Assembly: GCF_011601275.1 (NCBI RefSeq)
Contig: NZ_JAAOLY010000005.1
Span: 186,001-250,000, forward strand
DNA length: 64,000 bases
Reading direction: 5' to 3'
Origin: Janthinobacterium lividum
GTDB lineage: Bacteria; Pseudomonadota; Gammaproteobacteria; Burkholderiales; Burkholderiaceae_D
The notes below the pieces were generated by a model. The model worked only from the letters and a program-made list of their open reading frames with translations, made no database searches and was not told the DNA's origin. The position numbers and the translations under genes are program-made. This document shows, in pieces, positions 8,425-17,324 of the stretch. Each line of letters opens with the position of its first letter. Positions within the stretch are counted from its first letter, which is position 1.

Positions 8425-8766
8425 ATGAAAACTATACTCTTAGGTGTTGCTTTTGCCTTGTCTTTTATCTCGTCCCAAGTCTATGCGGAGGGTGCGATTA
8501 TTGGAAAAGTGGCAGAGGTACGCATCGATTCCGATGGTAAGGGGTTGGTAACTTTTGCCGATACGATCATCGGTACACCGCCGGTGTGTGCCGTTGCTGG
8601 CTATAACCATTCCATGTCATTTGATGCGGCTACGGCTGGTGGCAAGGCCATGTACGCCCTGGCTCTGCTGGCCAAATCCAGCGGTGCTACTGTTTATGGA
8701 ATGGGGAAAGGAACATGCGTAATTTATGGTGTCGTTGAAGACGCCAGTATTCTTTTCCTGAAATAA
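8425..8766 (+). CDS. Small secreted protein of unknown function
   Basis: A 113-residue protein with a clear signal peptide (1-21, cleavage after QVYA). The mature part is about 92 residues, beta-rich, with two cysteines (PPVC and GTCV) that could form a disulfide. No family recognised. By eye the gene is close to half GC, much lower than its neighbours, with T-rich codons and an AT-rich upstream region, suggesting recent acquisition. It stands alone between the quorum operon and a convergent SRPBCC gene and lacks an evident ribosome site, so translation may be weak or conditional. Confidence 0.65.
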   Translation: MKTILLGVAFALSFISSQVYAEGAIIGKVAEVRIDSDGKGLVTFADTIIGTPPVCAVAGYNHSMSFDAATAGGKAMYALALLAKSSGATVYGMGKGTCVIYGVVEDASILFLK

Positions 8767-8891
8767 TGCTTGTTGAAGGCATTCGATTAAAATATTTTGC
8801 TGTGTATACTCAGGCGACGCGCTTTTTCTCGCAAGGATTTGTTAATGTGGCGTCGATGCGTTTCAATTGACCTACCAGAAACAGGGCGGTA

Positions 8892-8919
8892 AAAGAAAAC
8901 AGGGCCACGCAGGCCCTGT
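8892..8919 (-). terminator. Intrinsic terminator of the SRPBCC gene
   Basis: An 8-bp stem ACAGGGCC/GGCCCTGT (8899-8906 with 8912-8919) closes a 5-base loop. On the minus strand it is followed by TTTTCTTTTA. It lies 20-50 bases past the stop of the gene at 8941-9468. Confidence 0.8.
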
Positions 8920-8940
8920 CAGTGAGGCGATGGCGCGCGT

Positions 8941-9468
8941 CTAGCGCTCGGCCGCCGCCTTCAGGCTGTTCAAGCCCTTTTCAAAATCCTTGCCGATCAT
9001 CTTGTCCATGCTGACAAACACCGTCATGACCTTGCTCACATAAGGGCTGGGACCCGTCATGGTCCAGTTCACCTTGGTACTGTCGCCCTCGGGCGTCATG
9101 GCAAAGGTGGTGGTGTTGTGGCTTTCGAACGGCTTGAGGAAATCCAGCTTGATGACGGTGCGTTCGGGCTGGGCCGCTTCCGTGATTTCCATGCGGCCGG
9201 CGCCTACCTTGTCATTGCCTTGCCACGCATATTGCGCGCCCAGGCCGCTGGCCGGTCCCGCAAACGTGCGGCGCATGCCAGGATCGAGCTTTTCCCACGG
9301 CGACCAGGCAGCCCAGTAGTGGAAATCCGTGATCAAACCGGCGATTTTCTCGGGCGGGGCCTTGATGGTGATTTCGCGCTGGACACTGAAGGTGTCGGGC
9401 TTGGTGGTGGCATAGCCGAGGATGGCGGCGACAACGACAACGATCAGCAGCAGGGTTTTTTTGATCAT
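8941..9468 (-). CDS. SRPBCC (polyketide cyclase/START-like) family protein
   Basis: A 175-residue protein. Residues 1-20 form one hydrophobic segment, serving as signal anchor or signal peptide. The SRPBCC fold follows: FSVQREITIKAPPEKIAGLI opens the domain, WAAWSPWEKLDP is the conserved front loop, and a final helix runs through the KDFEKGLNSLKAAAE tail. This fold binds hydrophobic ligands; many members with this single membrane anchor have no known substrate. It is monocistronic with its own terminator and divergent from the endonuclease gene. Confidence 0.75.
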   Translation of the reverse strand: MIKKTLLLIVVVVAAILGYATTKPDTFSVQREITIKAPPEKIAGLITDFHYWAAWSPWEKLDPGMRRTFAGPASGLGAQYAWQGNDKVGAGRMEITEAAQPERTVIKLDFLKPFESHNTTTFAMTPEGDSTKVNWTMTGPSPYVSKVMTVFVSMDKMIGKDFEKGLNSLKAAAER

Positions 9469-9672
9469 ATGCTCTCCAAATCTAGAATGGTCGATGCGAA
9501 CAAATCAAGGCAATCTTAGCAGATATGAATGGCTGTGCGCGGCTTGTTGGCCTTTATTTGCGTCAGCGCGCCGCCGGGCCGCGCGGCGCCTTGCCGTGGC
9601 GCGCACGCCTCGTTTGTATGGCGGCCCCATCGTCCGCTAGAATGCTGGCCTGCAAAGATTTCAGAGAGAAAT

Positions 9673-10458
9673 ATGATTCAACGATCGATCGCCAGGCTGA
9701 CCCTGGCGTGCGGCGTGCTGGCTTCCGCCTTTGCCGCGAACCTGGCGCATGCCGATGCCTGTCCTGCCCATTATGTCGATGGCCGCAAGCCCGAAATCAC
9801 CAACCCCAAGCTGGACGTGGCGACCAAAGAGCTGTGCTATAACGTGTTTGGCGTGATGCATTCGGGTATTACGCGCACGCCGCTGTGGTCGGCTGAACAC
9901 TTGACGACGCATAACCTGGATGCGGCGCAGGACTTGTCGCGTGAAAATTCCTTCCATGCCGAACGCAAACTGCCCGCCGCCCAGCGCGCGGAGCTGGCCG
10001 ATTATGCGCGCAGCGGCTTCGACCGTGGCCACATGGCACCGAACGGCGACATGCCGGACCGCCAGAGCCAGCGCGACAGCTTCACCCTGGCCAATATGGT
10101 GCCGCAGGACGCGCGCAACAACCGCTATGTATGGGCTGGCATCGAAGGGGCCGTGCGCAAGATGGCCAAGAAGGAGGGCGACCTGTACGTGATCACGGGC
10201 CCGGCTTTTATTGGCGGCAACCTGCGCAAGGTGGGGCGCGTCATTGTGCCCAGCCATCTGTACAAGGCCGTGTACAGCCCGCGCCAGCGCGCCGGCGCCG
10301 CCTACTTCATTGAAAACGTCGATACCAAGACATATGAAGTGTTGAGCATTGCGCAACTGGAAGACAGGATAGGCATCGATCTGTTACCGTCGCTGACGCG
10401 CCAGCAAAAGCTGCGCATGCTGAGTCTGCCTAAGGTGAAGAGCAAGTCCAAAAAATAA
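9673..10458 (+). CDS. DNA/RNA non-specific endonuclease (NucA/Serratia type), secreted
   Basis: Metal-dependent nuclease of the beta-beta-alpha-metal superfamily that cleaves single- and double-stranded nucleic acid. The signal peptide is residues 1-26 (AANLAHA). The active-site block FDRGHMAPNGDM lies near 118-129 and carries the DRGH catalytic histidine; NMVPQDARNN follows with the metal-binding asparagine. The C-terminal tail is lysine/serine-rich (KVKSKSKK). The ATG at 9673 was chosen because AGAGAGAA lies just before it and the signal peptide begins there. Likely periplasmic or extracellular, for nutrient scavenging or DNA degradation. A small conserved gene follows 20 bases later and may be cotranscribed. 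Confidence 0.85.
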   Translation: MIQRSIARLTLACGVLASAFAANLAHADACPAHYVDGRKPEITNPKLDVATKELCYNVFGVMHSGITRTPLWSAEHLTTHNLDAAQDLSRENSFHAERKLPAAQRAELADYARSGFDRGHMAPNGDMPDRQSQRDSFTLANMVPQDARNNRYVWAGIEGAVRKMAKKEGDLYVITGPAFIGGNLRKVGRVIVPSHLYKAVYSPRQRAGAAYFIENVDTKTYEVLSIAQLEDRIGIDLLPSLTRQQKLRMLSLPKVKSKSKK

Positions 10459-10478
10459 TCTGCTTGAGAGGAAATCCC

Positions 10479-10733
10479 ATGTGCGCAAAGAAATTCGTCC
10501 CGTATGCCAATGAAAGCGATGTGCTGGAAATTGGCGGACTGACCATTGAAAACCGTGTCGACCGCATCAGCATCAGCGGCGACATCGACCTGACCCAGGA
10601 CAAGCCGGGCCTGGCCCTGGCCAAACAGCTGCAAAAACTGCTGGGCGACGTGGTGGCGCAGCTGGAAAAGCAGGAACTGCCCGACCAGCTGCCGCCGCCC
10701 GAGGTGACGTCGGTGGCCAATCCCTTCGAGTAG
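10479..10733 (+). CDS. Small conserved protein, function unknown
   Basis: An 84-residue, acidic, soluble protein. Nothing in it matches a family I know. Visible features are an amphipathic strand region (VLEIGGLTIENRVDRISISGD) and a helical leucine-rich segment (ALAKQLQKLLGDVVAQLEKQ), ending in a proline-rich tail. The start at 10479 follows a good GAGAGGA site. It probably shares a transcript with the nuclease and is closed by a strong terminator. Confidence 0.65.
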   Translation: MCAKKFVPYANESDVLEIGGLTIENRVDRISISGDIDLTQDKPGLALAKQLQKLLGDVVAQLEKQELPDQLPPPEVTSVANPFE

Positions 10734-10744
10734 TGGTCAAAAAA

Positions 10745-10766
10745 AACGCCTCCCGAAGGAGGCGTT
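10745..10766. terminator. Bidirectional intrinsic terminator
   Basis: AACGCCTCC-CGAA-GGAGGCGTT has a 9-bp stem and a stable CGAA tetraloop, with an A-run before and TTT after. It separates the convergent small gene (stop 10733) and TonB receptor (stop 10786) and can serve both. Confidence 0.85.
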
Positions 10767-10785
10767 TGCCTTTGCATGGCGTTAA

Positions 10786-13677
10786 TTAAAACGTGTAGCG
10801 CGCATTGAAGGTGAAGTAGCGGCCATAGGCGTTATGCAAGCCTTCGTTGTAGCCGACGGCTGGGTAGTCCGGATCATACGGTGCGGCGCGGTCGAACAGA
10901 TTCTGGATGTTGATGCCCAGGCTCAGGTTCTTGAAGCCGGTGTACGTATAACCGAGGCCCACCGTGGTCCAGCTGGCGACTTTGCAGTCCGGGAAGGCCG
11001 TTTCGTAGCCAGGGATCGTGGTATTGCGATCCGGCGCCGCATCGGTAGGCTTCTTCGTGCCAAAGGAACAGAAAGGCTGGTCGTAGATCTCGGCGCCGTC
11101 GCGGCTACGCTTGAGCGATACGCTGCCAACGAAGTTCAGCGAAGCGTTGACGCTATGGTCGCCACGCGTCCAGTTGGTGGTCAGCGAAGCCTTGACCTTC
11201 GGCATGTCGGTGCCGGTGGACAATTGCCAGTCGTACAGGTTAGGACGGGTACCCGCGACGTTGTTGACCGTGTCTCCTTCGTGCTGCTCCAGCTTGTAGC
11301 TGTAGACATACGTGCCGCGCAAGGCGGTGCTGAGCGAACCCCATTCACCGAGCTTGTTACGCAGACGACCTTCGAAATCGACGCCGCGCAGTTCGGTCGA
11401 ACCCTGGTTGGACCAAGGCGTCTTGACCGACAACAAGGTGCCCGTGCCGGGAATCGGATTGCCGTTCGCGTCCGTGATGAAGTTGGCCGGGTTCTGGTCG
11501 CGCAGGACGTTTTCCGGCGAGCGGTCTTCGTTCTTCAGCGCTTCGCTGGCCGTACCGAGCGCCACTTCTTTTTCCTTGCGCACGCGGTACACGTCGACGA
11601 CCACGTCGATGTTGGAGGTTGGCGAGTAGATCAGGCCCAGCGAGTAGCTTTTCGACGTTTCCGGCTTCAGGTCCGGATTGGCGCCACCGACGCCGGAGAT
11701 CGACTTGCTGCAGTCGGCTGTCACGCCGCCGGGACGCGGGGTGCTCTCATCTTCCTGGCAGCGTTTCGGATCCCACACGCCTTGCAGGAAGAATTGCGCG
11801 CCGCCTGGCGTCACTTGCGACAGTGCGGGAGCGCGGAAACCTTCGGCATACGTGCCGCGGAAGGCCAGCGTATCCGTGGCGGTCCACTTGGCGCCCACTT
11901 TCGGCACGAAGTTGGTTTTGATGCCAGGATATTTGTCTACCCGGCCGGCAAAGTCCATCTCGAAGCTCTTGGTGAATGGCGTGCGCAGTTCGATGAAGGC
12001 CGACTTGACGTTGCGCTGGCCGTCGATGATGGTATTGGACTGTCCGTAGATTTCGCCGTTGGCAACCTTGCTGTCCGGATCGATGCGGATTTTCTCCTGG
12101 CGCAGTTCGAAGCCGATAGCCAGGCCCATGGCCCCGCCGCCCAGCTTGCCGAATTCCGTGCTGGCCTTGCCGTCCAGCTGGACGATTTCCGCTACGCCCT
12201 CGCTTTTCGGATCGTAGCCGATGGTCGGATCGGCCGCCAGCTGCGCCAGCGAGGTGCCGGTATTGAGTTTGCGCAAGGTTGGCAGGTACAGGCGGCCATA
12301 TTGCGTTTCATCGCGTTCCGAGCGGTTCCACAGCAGGCCGGTGTCCCAGCTCCAGCCGAAGTGATCGCCTTGCAGGCCCGTCAGCAGGCGCATGTTCTGG
12401 TTGATCGTTTCCGATCCGCCACGCAGGTTTTCAAAGCGGTAGGCAACCGATGCGCGGGCATTCGTCAGCGGGTTGTCCGGATGGCCAATCGGCAGGATGG
12501 CCTGGAATGGATCGGCCAGGCCCGTCGCCATGTAATTGGTGACGGAGGTCGTGCCGAGGGAGATCGGCGCGCCCGTGTACGAGCGTGAGGAGCGCGTGTA
12601 AGCCGCTTCCGCGTAGCCGGTGACGCTGCTGCTGAGCTTCAAGGTGCCGCGGCTCAACACGCTGGCATCGCGGCCGTCGCCCTGGCTTTCGAGGAATTGA
12701 TCGAGGTCATAGTTACAGAAGGTGCGGCCAATGAGGATGCTCGTTGGCAGCAGGCCATCCTTGGTGCCGCCCGTAATGCGTTCCGACGGGTCGCAGCCCA
12801 GGTTGAAGGTTACGCGCGCAGGCGCAGTCGCTTGCGTCACGCCGAAGTTGCGCGAGCCTGGCGATGATTCGCGGTACACGGTCGCGTATTTCGAGATGGA
12901 ACTCGAGTAGTTGGAGCGGAAGCGGCCGTTCAAATCCTGGTAGGTCGAGTAGGCGACATCCTTGGCGTCGCGTCGGGCAACGCGGTCGCGTTGCGAGAAG
13001 TCGGCTGCGACGAAGACGTTGTAGCCATCGACGTCCAGGTCGCCCGTGCCGAAGAAGCCATTTACGTTCTTGCGGCGGAACAAGCCATCGTCGTTGGCGC
13101 CCGCGTTGCCGGCGATTTGCGCACCGCGATAGTTCGATTTGGTGATGAAGTTGATGACCCCGCCGATGGCGTCCGAGCCGTAGACGGCCGATGCGCCGTC
13201 TTTCAGGATTTCGACGCGGTCCAGGGCGGACAGCGGGATGCTGTTCAAGTCATACAGGGTGGAGTTGCCGTTGTTCGGGTCGGCGTAGGCCGATGGCGTC
13301 ATGCGCCGTCCGTTCAGCAGGATCAGTGTGGAGCTTGAGCCCAGTCCACGCAGCGAGGCCGTGGCGACGCCCTTGGCAAAACCGCTGCCGCTGGCCTGGT
13401 CCTGGTTGGTGTCGGAGCCCATGGATGGCACCAGTTTCATCAGTTCGGCAACGGTCGATACGCCGCTGTCCTTGATATCCTTGGCGGTAATCACATCGAC
13501 AGGAGAGGTGCCTTCCTTGTCGGCCCGCTTCAGGTTCGAACCTGTAATGAGAATTTTTTGCAGTGCCGGCTCCTGCGGTGCCAGTTGCGCGTAGACCAGC
13601 TGCGAGGAAGACAAGGTCAGGGCGACTGCGATCACGCTTTGTTTCAAGACTATTTTTTTAAGCAAAATATTCTCCAT
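10786..13677 (-). CDS. TonB-dependent receptor, large (963 residues)
   Basis: Outer-membrane active transporter. The signal peptide is residues 1-30 (SSQLVYA), followed by ILITGSNLKR (TonB-box region) and a plug with VDVITAKDIKDSGVSTVAEL and RGLGSSSTLILLNGRRM. VEILKDGASAVYGSDAIGGV is the canonical plug signature. The barrel ends in the aromatic motif FTFNARYTF, with terminal phenylalanine. This group, with its long plug and many barrel repeats, is abundant in Xanthomonadales and Oxalobacteraceae and often takes up oligosaccharides or peptides. The ligand is unknown. No transport partner is adjacent; a 600-base AT-rich region lies upstream. Confidence 0.9.
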   Translation of the reverse strand: MENILLKKIVLKQSVIAVALTLSSSQLVYAQLAPQEPALQKILITGSNLKRADKEGTSPVDVITAKDIKDSGVSTVAELMKLVPSMGSDTNQDQASGSGFAKGVATASLRGLGSSSTLILLNGRRMTPSAYADPNNGNSTLYDLNSIPLSALDRVEILKDGASAVYGSDAIGGVINFITKSNYRGAQIAGNAGANDDGLFRRKNVNGFFGTGDLDVDGYNVFVAADFSQRDRVARRDAKDVAYSTYQDLNGRFRSNYSSSISKYATVYRESSPGSRNFGVTQATAPARVTFNLGCDPSERITGGTKDGLLPTSILIGRTFCNYDLDQFLESQGDGRDASVLSRGTLKLSSSVTGYAEAAYTRSSRSYTGAPISLGTTSVTNYMATGLADPFQAILPIGHPDNPLTNARASVAYRFENLRGGSETINQNMRLLTGLQGDHFGWSWDTGLLWNRSERDETQYGRLYLPTLRKLNTGTSLAQLAADPTIGYDPKSEGVAEIVQLDGKASTEFGKLGGGAMGLAIGFELRQEKIRIDPDSKVANGEIYGQSNTIIDGQRNVKSAFIELRTPFTKSFEMDFAGRVDKYPGIKTNFVPKVGAKWTATDTLAFRGTYAEGFRAPALSQVTPGGAQFFLQGVWDPKRCQEDESTPRPGGVTADCSKSISGVGGANPDLKPETSKSYSLGLIYSPTSNIDVVVDVYRVRKEKEVALGTASEALKNEDRSPENVLRDQNPANFITDANGNPIPGTGTLLSVKTPWSNQGSTELRGVDFEGRLRNKLGEWGSLSTALRGTYVYSYKLEQHEGDTVNNVAGTRPNLYDWQLSTGTDMPKVKASLTTNWTRGDHSVNASLNFVGSVSLKRSRDGAEIYDQPFCSFGTKKPTDAAPDRNTTIPGYETAFPDCKVASWTTVGLGYTYTGFKNLSLGINIQNLFDRAAPYDPDYPAVGYNEGLHNAYGRYFTFNARYTF

Positions 13678-14102
13678 CGAATTTCAACTGCTGAACACAT
13701 GGCCGACCATCGTTGTGCGATGTGCGGCTTTCCCGGTCTAGTGGATCGCTTCAGCGATTTTTGTTGCAGAACCGTATAAACAGTTTTGCCTAGACCTTTA
13801 TAAAAACATCTTCGGAAAAGTTGCGCCATGCTTTTTTTAATATTGTCACGTTGACACAACAGTTTATCCATAATATTTTTATGCTTACATATTCGGTAAA
13901 AAATTGATGGCAGGAAAAAGATTTTATGCTAAGAAATATCTTAAAATTAGTAAATAAACAATGAAAAAAATACACCGTAAATATGGTAACTTATTGTTTT
14001 GTAAGGAATAATTTATAATTATTCTTGTTTTAAATGGCATTTTTATATTTCACGGAAGTCCACTCAAGTTGCAAACTTTTACATTTGTAATATGTTGCAG
14101 AT

Positions 14103-14117
14103 GCACCGTTCTGGTGC
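14103..14117. promoter_or_regulatory. NtrC-like enhancer dyad
   Basis: GCACC-GTTCT-GGTGC is a perfect 5-5-5 dyad matching the form of NtrC sites (GCAC...GGTGC). It lies 426 bases upstream of the TonB receptor start, an enhancer-like distance. No matching sigma-54 promoter was found, so the assignment is weak. Confidence 0.3.
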
Positions 14118-14152
14118 GGAGAAAGCGCCTCTATGGAGTCTCCGGTAAGGCG
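14118..14152. other. Interleaved inverted repeats (possible pseudoknot)
   Basis: GGAGA (14118-14122) pairs with TCTCC (14139-14143), while CGCCT (14126-14130) pairs with AGGCG (14148-14152). The two 5-bp helices interleave, the pattern of an H-type pseudoknot, in either RNA orientation. No riboswitch class was recognised. Confidence 0.25.
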
Positions 14153-14212
14153 AGATAATATCTGCAGATAATCGCCAATGAATGCTGCGCCGCGCCATTT
14201 TCGTGCATAAAA

Positions 14213-14241
14213 AAGGCCGCCAGCTTTATGCTGGCGGCCTT
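14213..14241 (-). terminator. Intrinsic terminator of the M16 peptidase gene
   Basis: A 12-bp perfect stem (14213-14224 with 14230-14241) closes a 5-base loop. On the minus strand it is followed by a run of six T. It lies 39-67 bases beyond the M16 stop. Confidence 0.9.
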
Positions 14242-14279
14242 GATTGCATTTAATTGGTGCGTTATTTTTTCTGCTGCGC

Positions 14280-17156
14280 TTACCTGGCGAATGCCTGCGC
14301 CGCCTGCGTCACCGTGACCGCTGCCGGTTCGATGCCCAGCTTCATCGCGCCGATGACCTTGTCTTCATCGAGCAGGGCCTGCGGCTTGTTGCCGTCGTAC
14401 TTGATGGGAGAAAACGCGTCGCTGACGAGTTTTTCCTTCAAGCCGGCCGCATCCTTGGCGACGATCACCACGGACAGGTTCTTCGCCGACAGGTGCTGCT
14501 GGATGGCGCGGTTGACGTCCGCCAGCGTCAGTTTCGACAAGCCATCACGCATCAGCTTGGTGAACTCGGGCGTGCCATACCATTGCGAGTCGAGCGCATA
14601 GCCCAGTTGCTGGTCCTGCGTCGACGTCATGACGAAGACGTTCTTCATCAGGTAGTCGCGCGTGGTGGCGAAGTCGTCCTGCGTCAGGCCGTTGTCGATA
14701 AGTTTGCTCAATTCCGTCAGGGCCACGCGCAGCGCGAAGTGGGCGTTGTCGGGCGCCACGGGGCGGACCCAGATTTCGAACAGCTGCGCCTTGCGACCCA
14801 GGTTCGGGTTCGGGAAGAACTGGAACATGCCCCGCGGGAAGGCTTCGATGTACGCATAATCGCCATAATTCATGCCGCGGATTTCACGGATGCGCTGGTA
14901 CAGGTAGGAATTCGAGGCGCGGTGTTCGCCCAGCCACGTCTTCGCCAGCCACAGGGCGGGAAAGTCCGGGTGCGTGCGCGTCACATCGAGCGGCAGGCCG
15001 AAGGAAATCGCCGTGGCGCGCGTGTTTTTCTCGATGATTTCCACTTGCAGGCCATTCACCTTGCGGCCCACGGGTTTGACGGTGGCGGGCAAGCCCGAAC
15101 CGGCCGGCAGCTTGCCCAGCGCCTGCGTCAGCGATGCCGTCATGGCGTCCGATACATCGCCGGAAATGCCGACCTTGACGGCGCCTTGCGCATACGCGCT
15201 CTTCCAGAACTGTTTCACGTCGTCGAGGGTGATGGCGTCGATGCCGGCGACCGTGCCCAGCACGGGGTGGCCGTACGGCGTGCCCGCATACACATTGGTT
15301 TGCAGGCGTTCCTTGGCGAATTCCTCTTCGTTATTGTCCTTCAGGTCCAGCAGCAGCGCGTTCTTTTGCGCATCCTTCAGACGGCGGAAGTCGTCTTCGC
15401 GAAAACCCGGCGAGAGCAGCAGGGGCAAGGCGATGGCGTTGAACTGGGTCCAGTTATCCTTGTGGATGGAGCCCGTAAACGTTGTCATTTCCTTGTCCGT
15501 CTGCTGGGAAAAACTGCCGGCCAGCGGGAACAGGGCCTGATTGACTTCGTCGATCTTGCGCTCTGACGAGCCGCCCGACGCCACCATCGCGGCCGTCAGC
15601 GCGGCCAGGCCTTCCTTGCCTTGCGGGTCTTGCGCGGAACCTGCCATAAACAGCAGCTTGTAGCGGATTTGCGGCAGCGCGGACTTTTGCACCAGCACGT
15701 CGAACTTCGCGTTCGAGGCGGCCGGCAACAGGCTGGCCAGCTTCGGCGTGGTGGCGATGGCGGCCGCCATCGGCTGGTGCGACAGGGTCGTCACCACCAG
15801 GCCCTCGTCCGTCAGGTATTTGCGCGCGGCCGCCTGCAGGTCGGCCGGCGTGAGCGTATCGATCAGGCGGTAGTACTGGTTGATGGTGGCGTAGGAACGG
15901 TCGAAATGCACGAAGGACGCCAGGGTGCCGGCGATCTGCTCCGTGTTGTCGAGCGAGCGGATCAGGCCGTATTTTTCGGCCGACTTGGCGTCCGCCAGAT
16001 CTTTGTCGCTCACTGGCGTGTCGCGCAGCTGCGCCACGGTAGCCAGGATGGCATCGCGCACGTAGACGGCGTCATCGATGTTTTTCACGCGCGCGCCCAG
16101 CACCGCCAGGGTCGGATCGACCCGCTCCGGCGTCATGTCGAACAATTGATCGACCTTTTGCTCGTTCTGCACCAGGCGTTTATACAGCGGCGAAGTGCGG
16201 CCGAACGACAGCGACAGCAGGGTCGCCAGTGCGGCCTGGTCCTTGTCCTTCACGGAAAACGCGGGCGCGTGGAAGCCCACGGCCACCCACGGCAGGGTCG
16301 GCGTGGGCCAGGCCACGTGCTTGTAGACGGGGCCTTGCGGCTTTGGCTCCACGGGCACGGCCGCCTGCTGCTTGCCGCGCTGCCAGCCGCTCCAGTATTT
16401 TTCCACCAGCGCAAAGGCTTGCTGCGGTTCCACGTCGCCGGCGATGATGATGGTGGTGCGCTCGGGACGGTACCAGCGGTCGAAGAAGATCTTCGAGTAC
16501 GCGTACTGGTTCGGCATGTCTTCGATGTCCTGGATAAAACCCATCGTCGTGTGCTTGTAGGTATGCGTCGTGTAGGCGCTGTCGCGCATCACTTCAAACA
16601 GTTTCGAGACGGGATTGGCGCTGTTCTTGTTGTACTCGCCCAGCACGGCCCGCGATTCCGTCTTGAACGCGTCTTCCGCGTAGTCGAGGTGCTGGAAGCG
16701 GTCCGCTTCCACCTTCAGCACGGTTTCCAGGTCTTGCTTGGCAAACGTCGTGTGGTAATTGGTCAGGTCGTCGCTCGTATACGCGTTCTGGCGCGCGCCG
16801 GCGCGGGTGATGACTTCCTGGTATTTCTCGGGCGGATACGCTTTGGTGCCGCGGAACATCATGTGCTCGAAGAAATGGGCGAAGCCTGACTTGCCCGGTT
16901 CGACTTCATTGCGCGAACCCGTCTGCACGGGAATCTGCAGGGAGACGAGGTTCGGGAAGCCGGTCGGCACGATGATGATCTTCAAGCCATTGGGCAGGGT
17001 CTTTTCCGTTGCCTTGAATGGCAGCAGGTCGGCCTTGCTGGCGGCGGCGCTGTGGGCGGCGGCCGGCTTGACGGGTGCGGCGCCCAGGTTCGACGAGGCC
17101 ATGGCCGACAGGGCCAGGGCGAAAGCGGGTAATAAAACGGGCATGATTCTTGACAC
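14280..17156 (-). CDS. M16 family zinc metallopeptidase (pitrilysin/insulinase-like), exported
   Basis: Two-lobed zinc protease of 958 residues, normal for the fused bacterial form. The signal peptide is about 1-27. The inverted zinc motif HFFEH is His94-Glu97-His98, with the third ligand in AVLGEY (Glu174). The C-terminal M16 half (about 500-930) lacks HxxEH, as expected for the substrate-binding lobe. It probably degrades peptides in the periplasm. A GTG start at 17156 was chosen because AAGGAG lies six bases before it; a longer in-frame extension upstream lacks such a site and would bury the signal peptide. It is the last gene of a minus-strand series, with its own terminator. Confidence 0.88.
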   Translation of the reverse strand: MSRIMPVLLPAFALALSAMASSNLGAAPVKPAAAHSAAASKADLLPFKATEKTLPNGLKIIIVPTGFPNLVSLQIPVQTGSRNEVEPGKSGFAHFFEHMMFRGTKAYPPEKYQEVITRAGARQNAYTSDDLTNYHTTFAKQDLETVLKVEADRFQHLDYAEDAFKTESRAVLGEYNKNSANPVSKLFEVMRDSAYTTHTYKHTTMGFIQDIEDMPNQYAYSKIFFDRWYRPERTTIIIAGDVEPQQAFALVEKYWSGWQRGKQQAAVPVEPKPQGPVYKHVAWPTPTLPWVAVGFHAPAFSVKDKDQAALATLLSLSFGRTSPLYKRLVQNEQKVDQLFDMTPERVDPTLAVLGARVKNIDDAVYVRDAILATVAQLRDTPVSDKDLADAKSAEKYGLIRSLDNTEQIAGTLASFVHFDRSYATINQYYRLIDTLTPADLQAAARKYLTDEGLVVTTLSHQPMAAAIATTPKLASLLPAASNAKFDVLVQKSALPQIRYKLLFMAGSAQDPQGKEGLAALTAAMVASGGSSERKIDEVNQALFPLAGSFSQQTDKEMTTFTGSIHKDNWTQFNAIALPLLLSPGFREDDFRRLKDAQKNALLLDLKDNNEEEFAKERLQTNVYAGTPYGHPVLGTVAGIDAITLDDVKQFWKSAYAQGAVKVGISGDVSDAMTASLTQALGKLPAGSGLPATVKPVGRKVNGLQVEIIEKNTRATAISFGLPLDVTRTHPDFPALWLAKTWLGEHRASNSYLYQRIREIRGMNYGDYAYIEAFPRGMFQFFPNPNLGRKAQLFEIWVRPVAPDNAHFALRVALTELSKLIDNGLTQDDFATTRDYLMKNVFVMTSTQDQQLGYALDSQWYGTPEFTKLMRDGLSKLTLADVNRAIQQHLSAKNLSVVIVAKDAAGLKEKLVSDAFSPIKYDGNKPQALLDEDKVIGAMKLGIEPAAVTVTQAAQAFAR

Positions 17157-17324
17157 GGGGGCTCCTTCTTTTTTTGGGAATGTGGAAAGTGCAACGCCGC
17201 AGCATAGAAGATTCTTGCCGCCCTGCATAGGGGCCGGCCGGGCTGGGCAGTGACGATTGAGTGGCCGGGCCGCAGCATGCGCGCCGCCATGCGGGCCGGG
17301 CCGGCGCACGGGGGCACGGACGCC

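Larger units (their letters stand above)
13678..14212. other. AT-rich intergenic region between divergent TonB receptor and M16-gene terminator
   Basis: About 535 bases with no credible gene, strikingly AT-rich between about 13840 and 14090 compared with the rest of the window. It must hold the promoter of the TonB receptor on the minus strand. It also contains the GCACC-N5-GGTGC dyad and interleaved repeats listed separately. No sigma-54 -24/-12 pair with the required GG-N10-GC spacing was found on either strand. Confidence 0.5.

Noticed and set aside
10834..12588. A 584-codon plus-strand frame inside the TonB receptor
   Set aside because: Antisense shadow of a receptor with signal peptide, plug and terminal phenylalanine; no ribosome site or family match.
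13990..14100. Sigma-54 promoter to match the NtrC-like dyad
   Set aside because: Candidate TGGCAT and TGGACT elements lack the GC at the required GG-N10-GC spacing on either strand.
14244..16889. Long plus-strand frames opposite the M16 peptidase
   Set aside because: Composition is shadow-like and the M16 zinc motif, start site and terminator are all on the minus strand.
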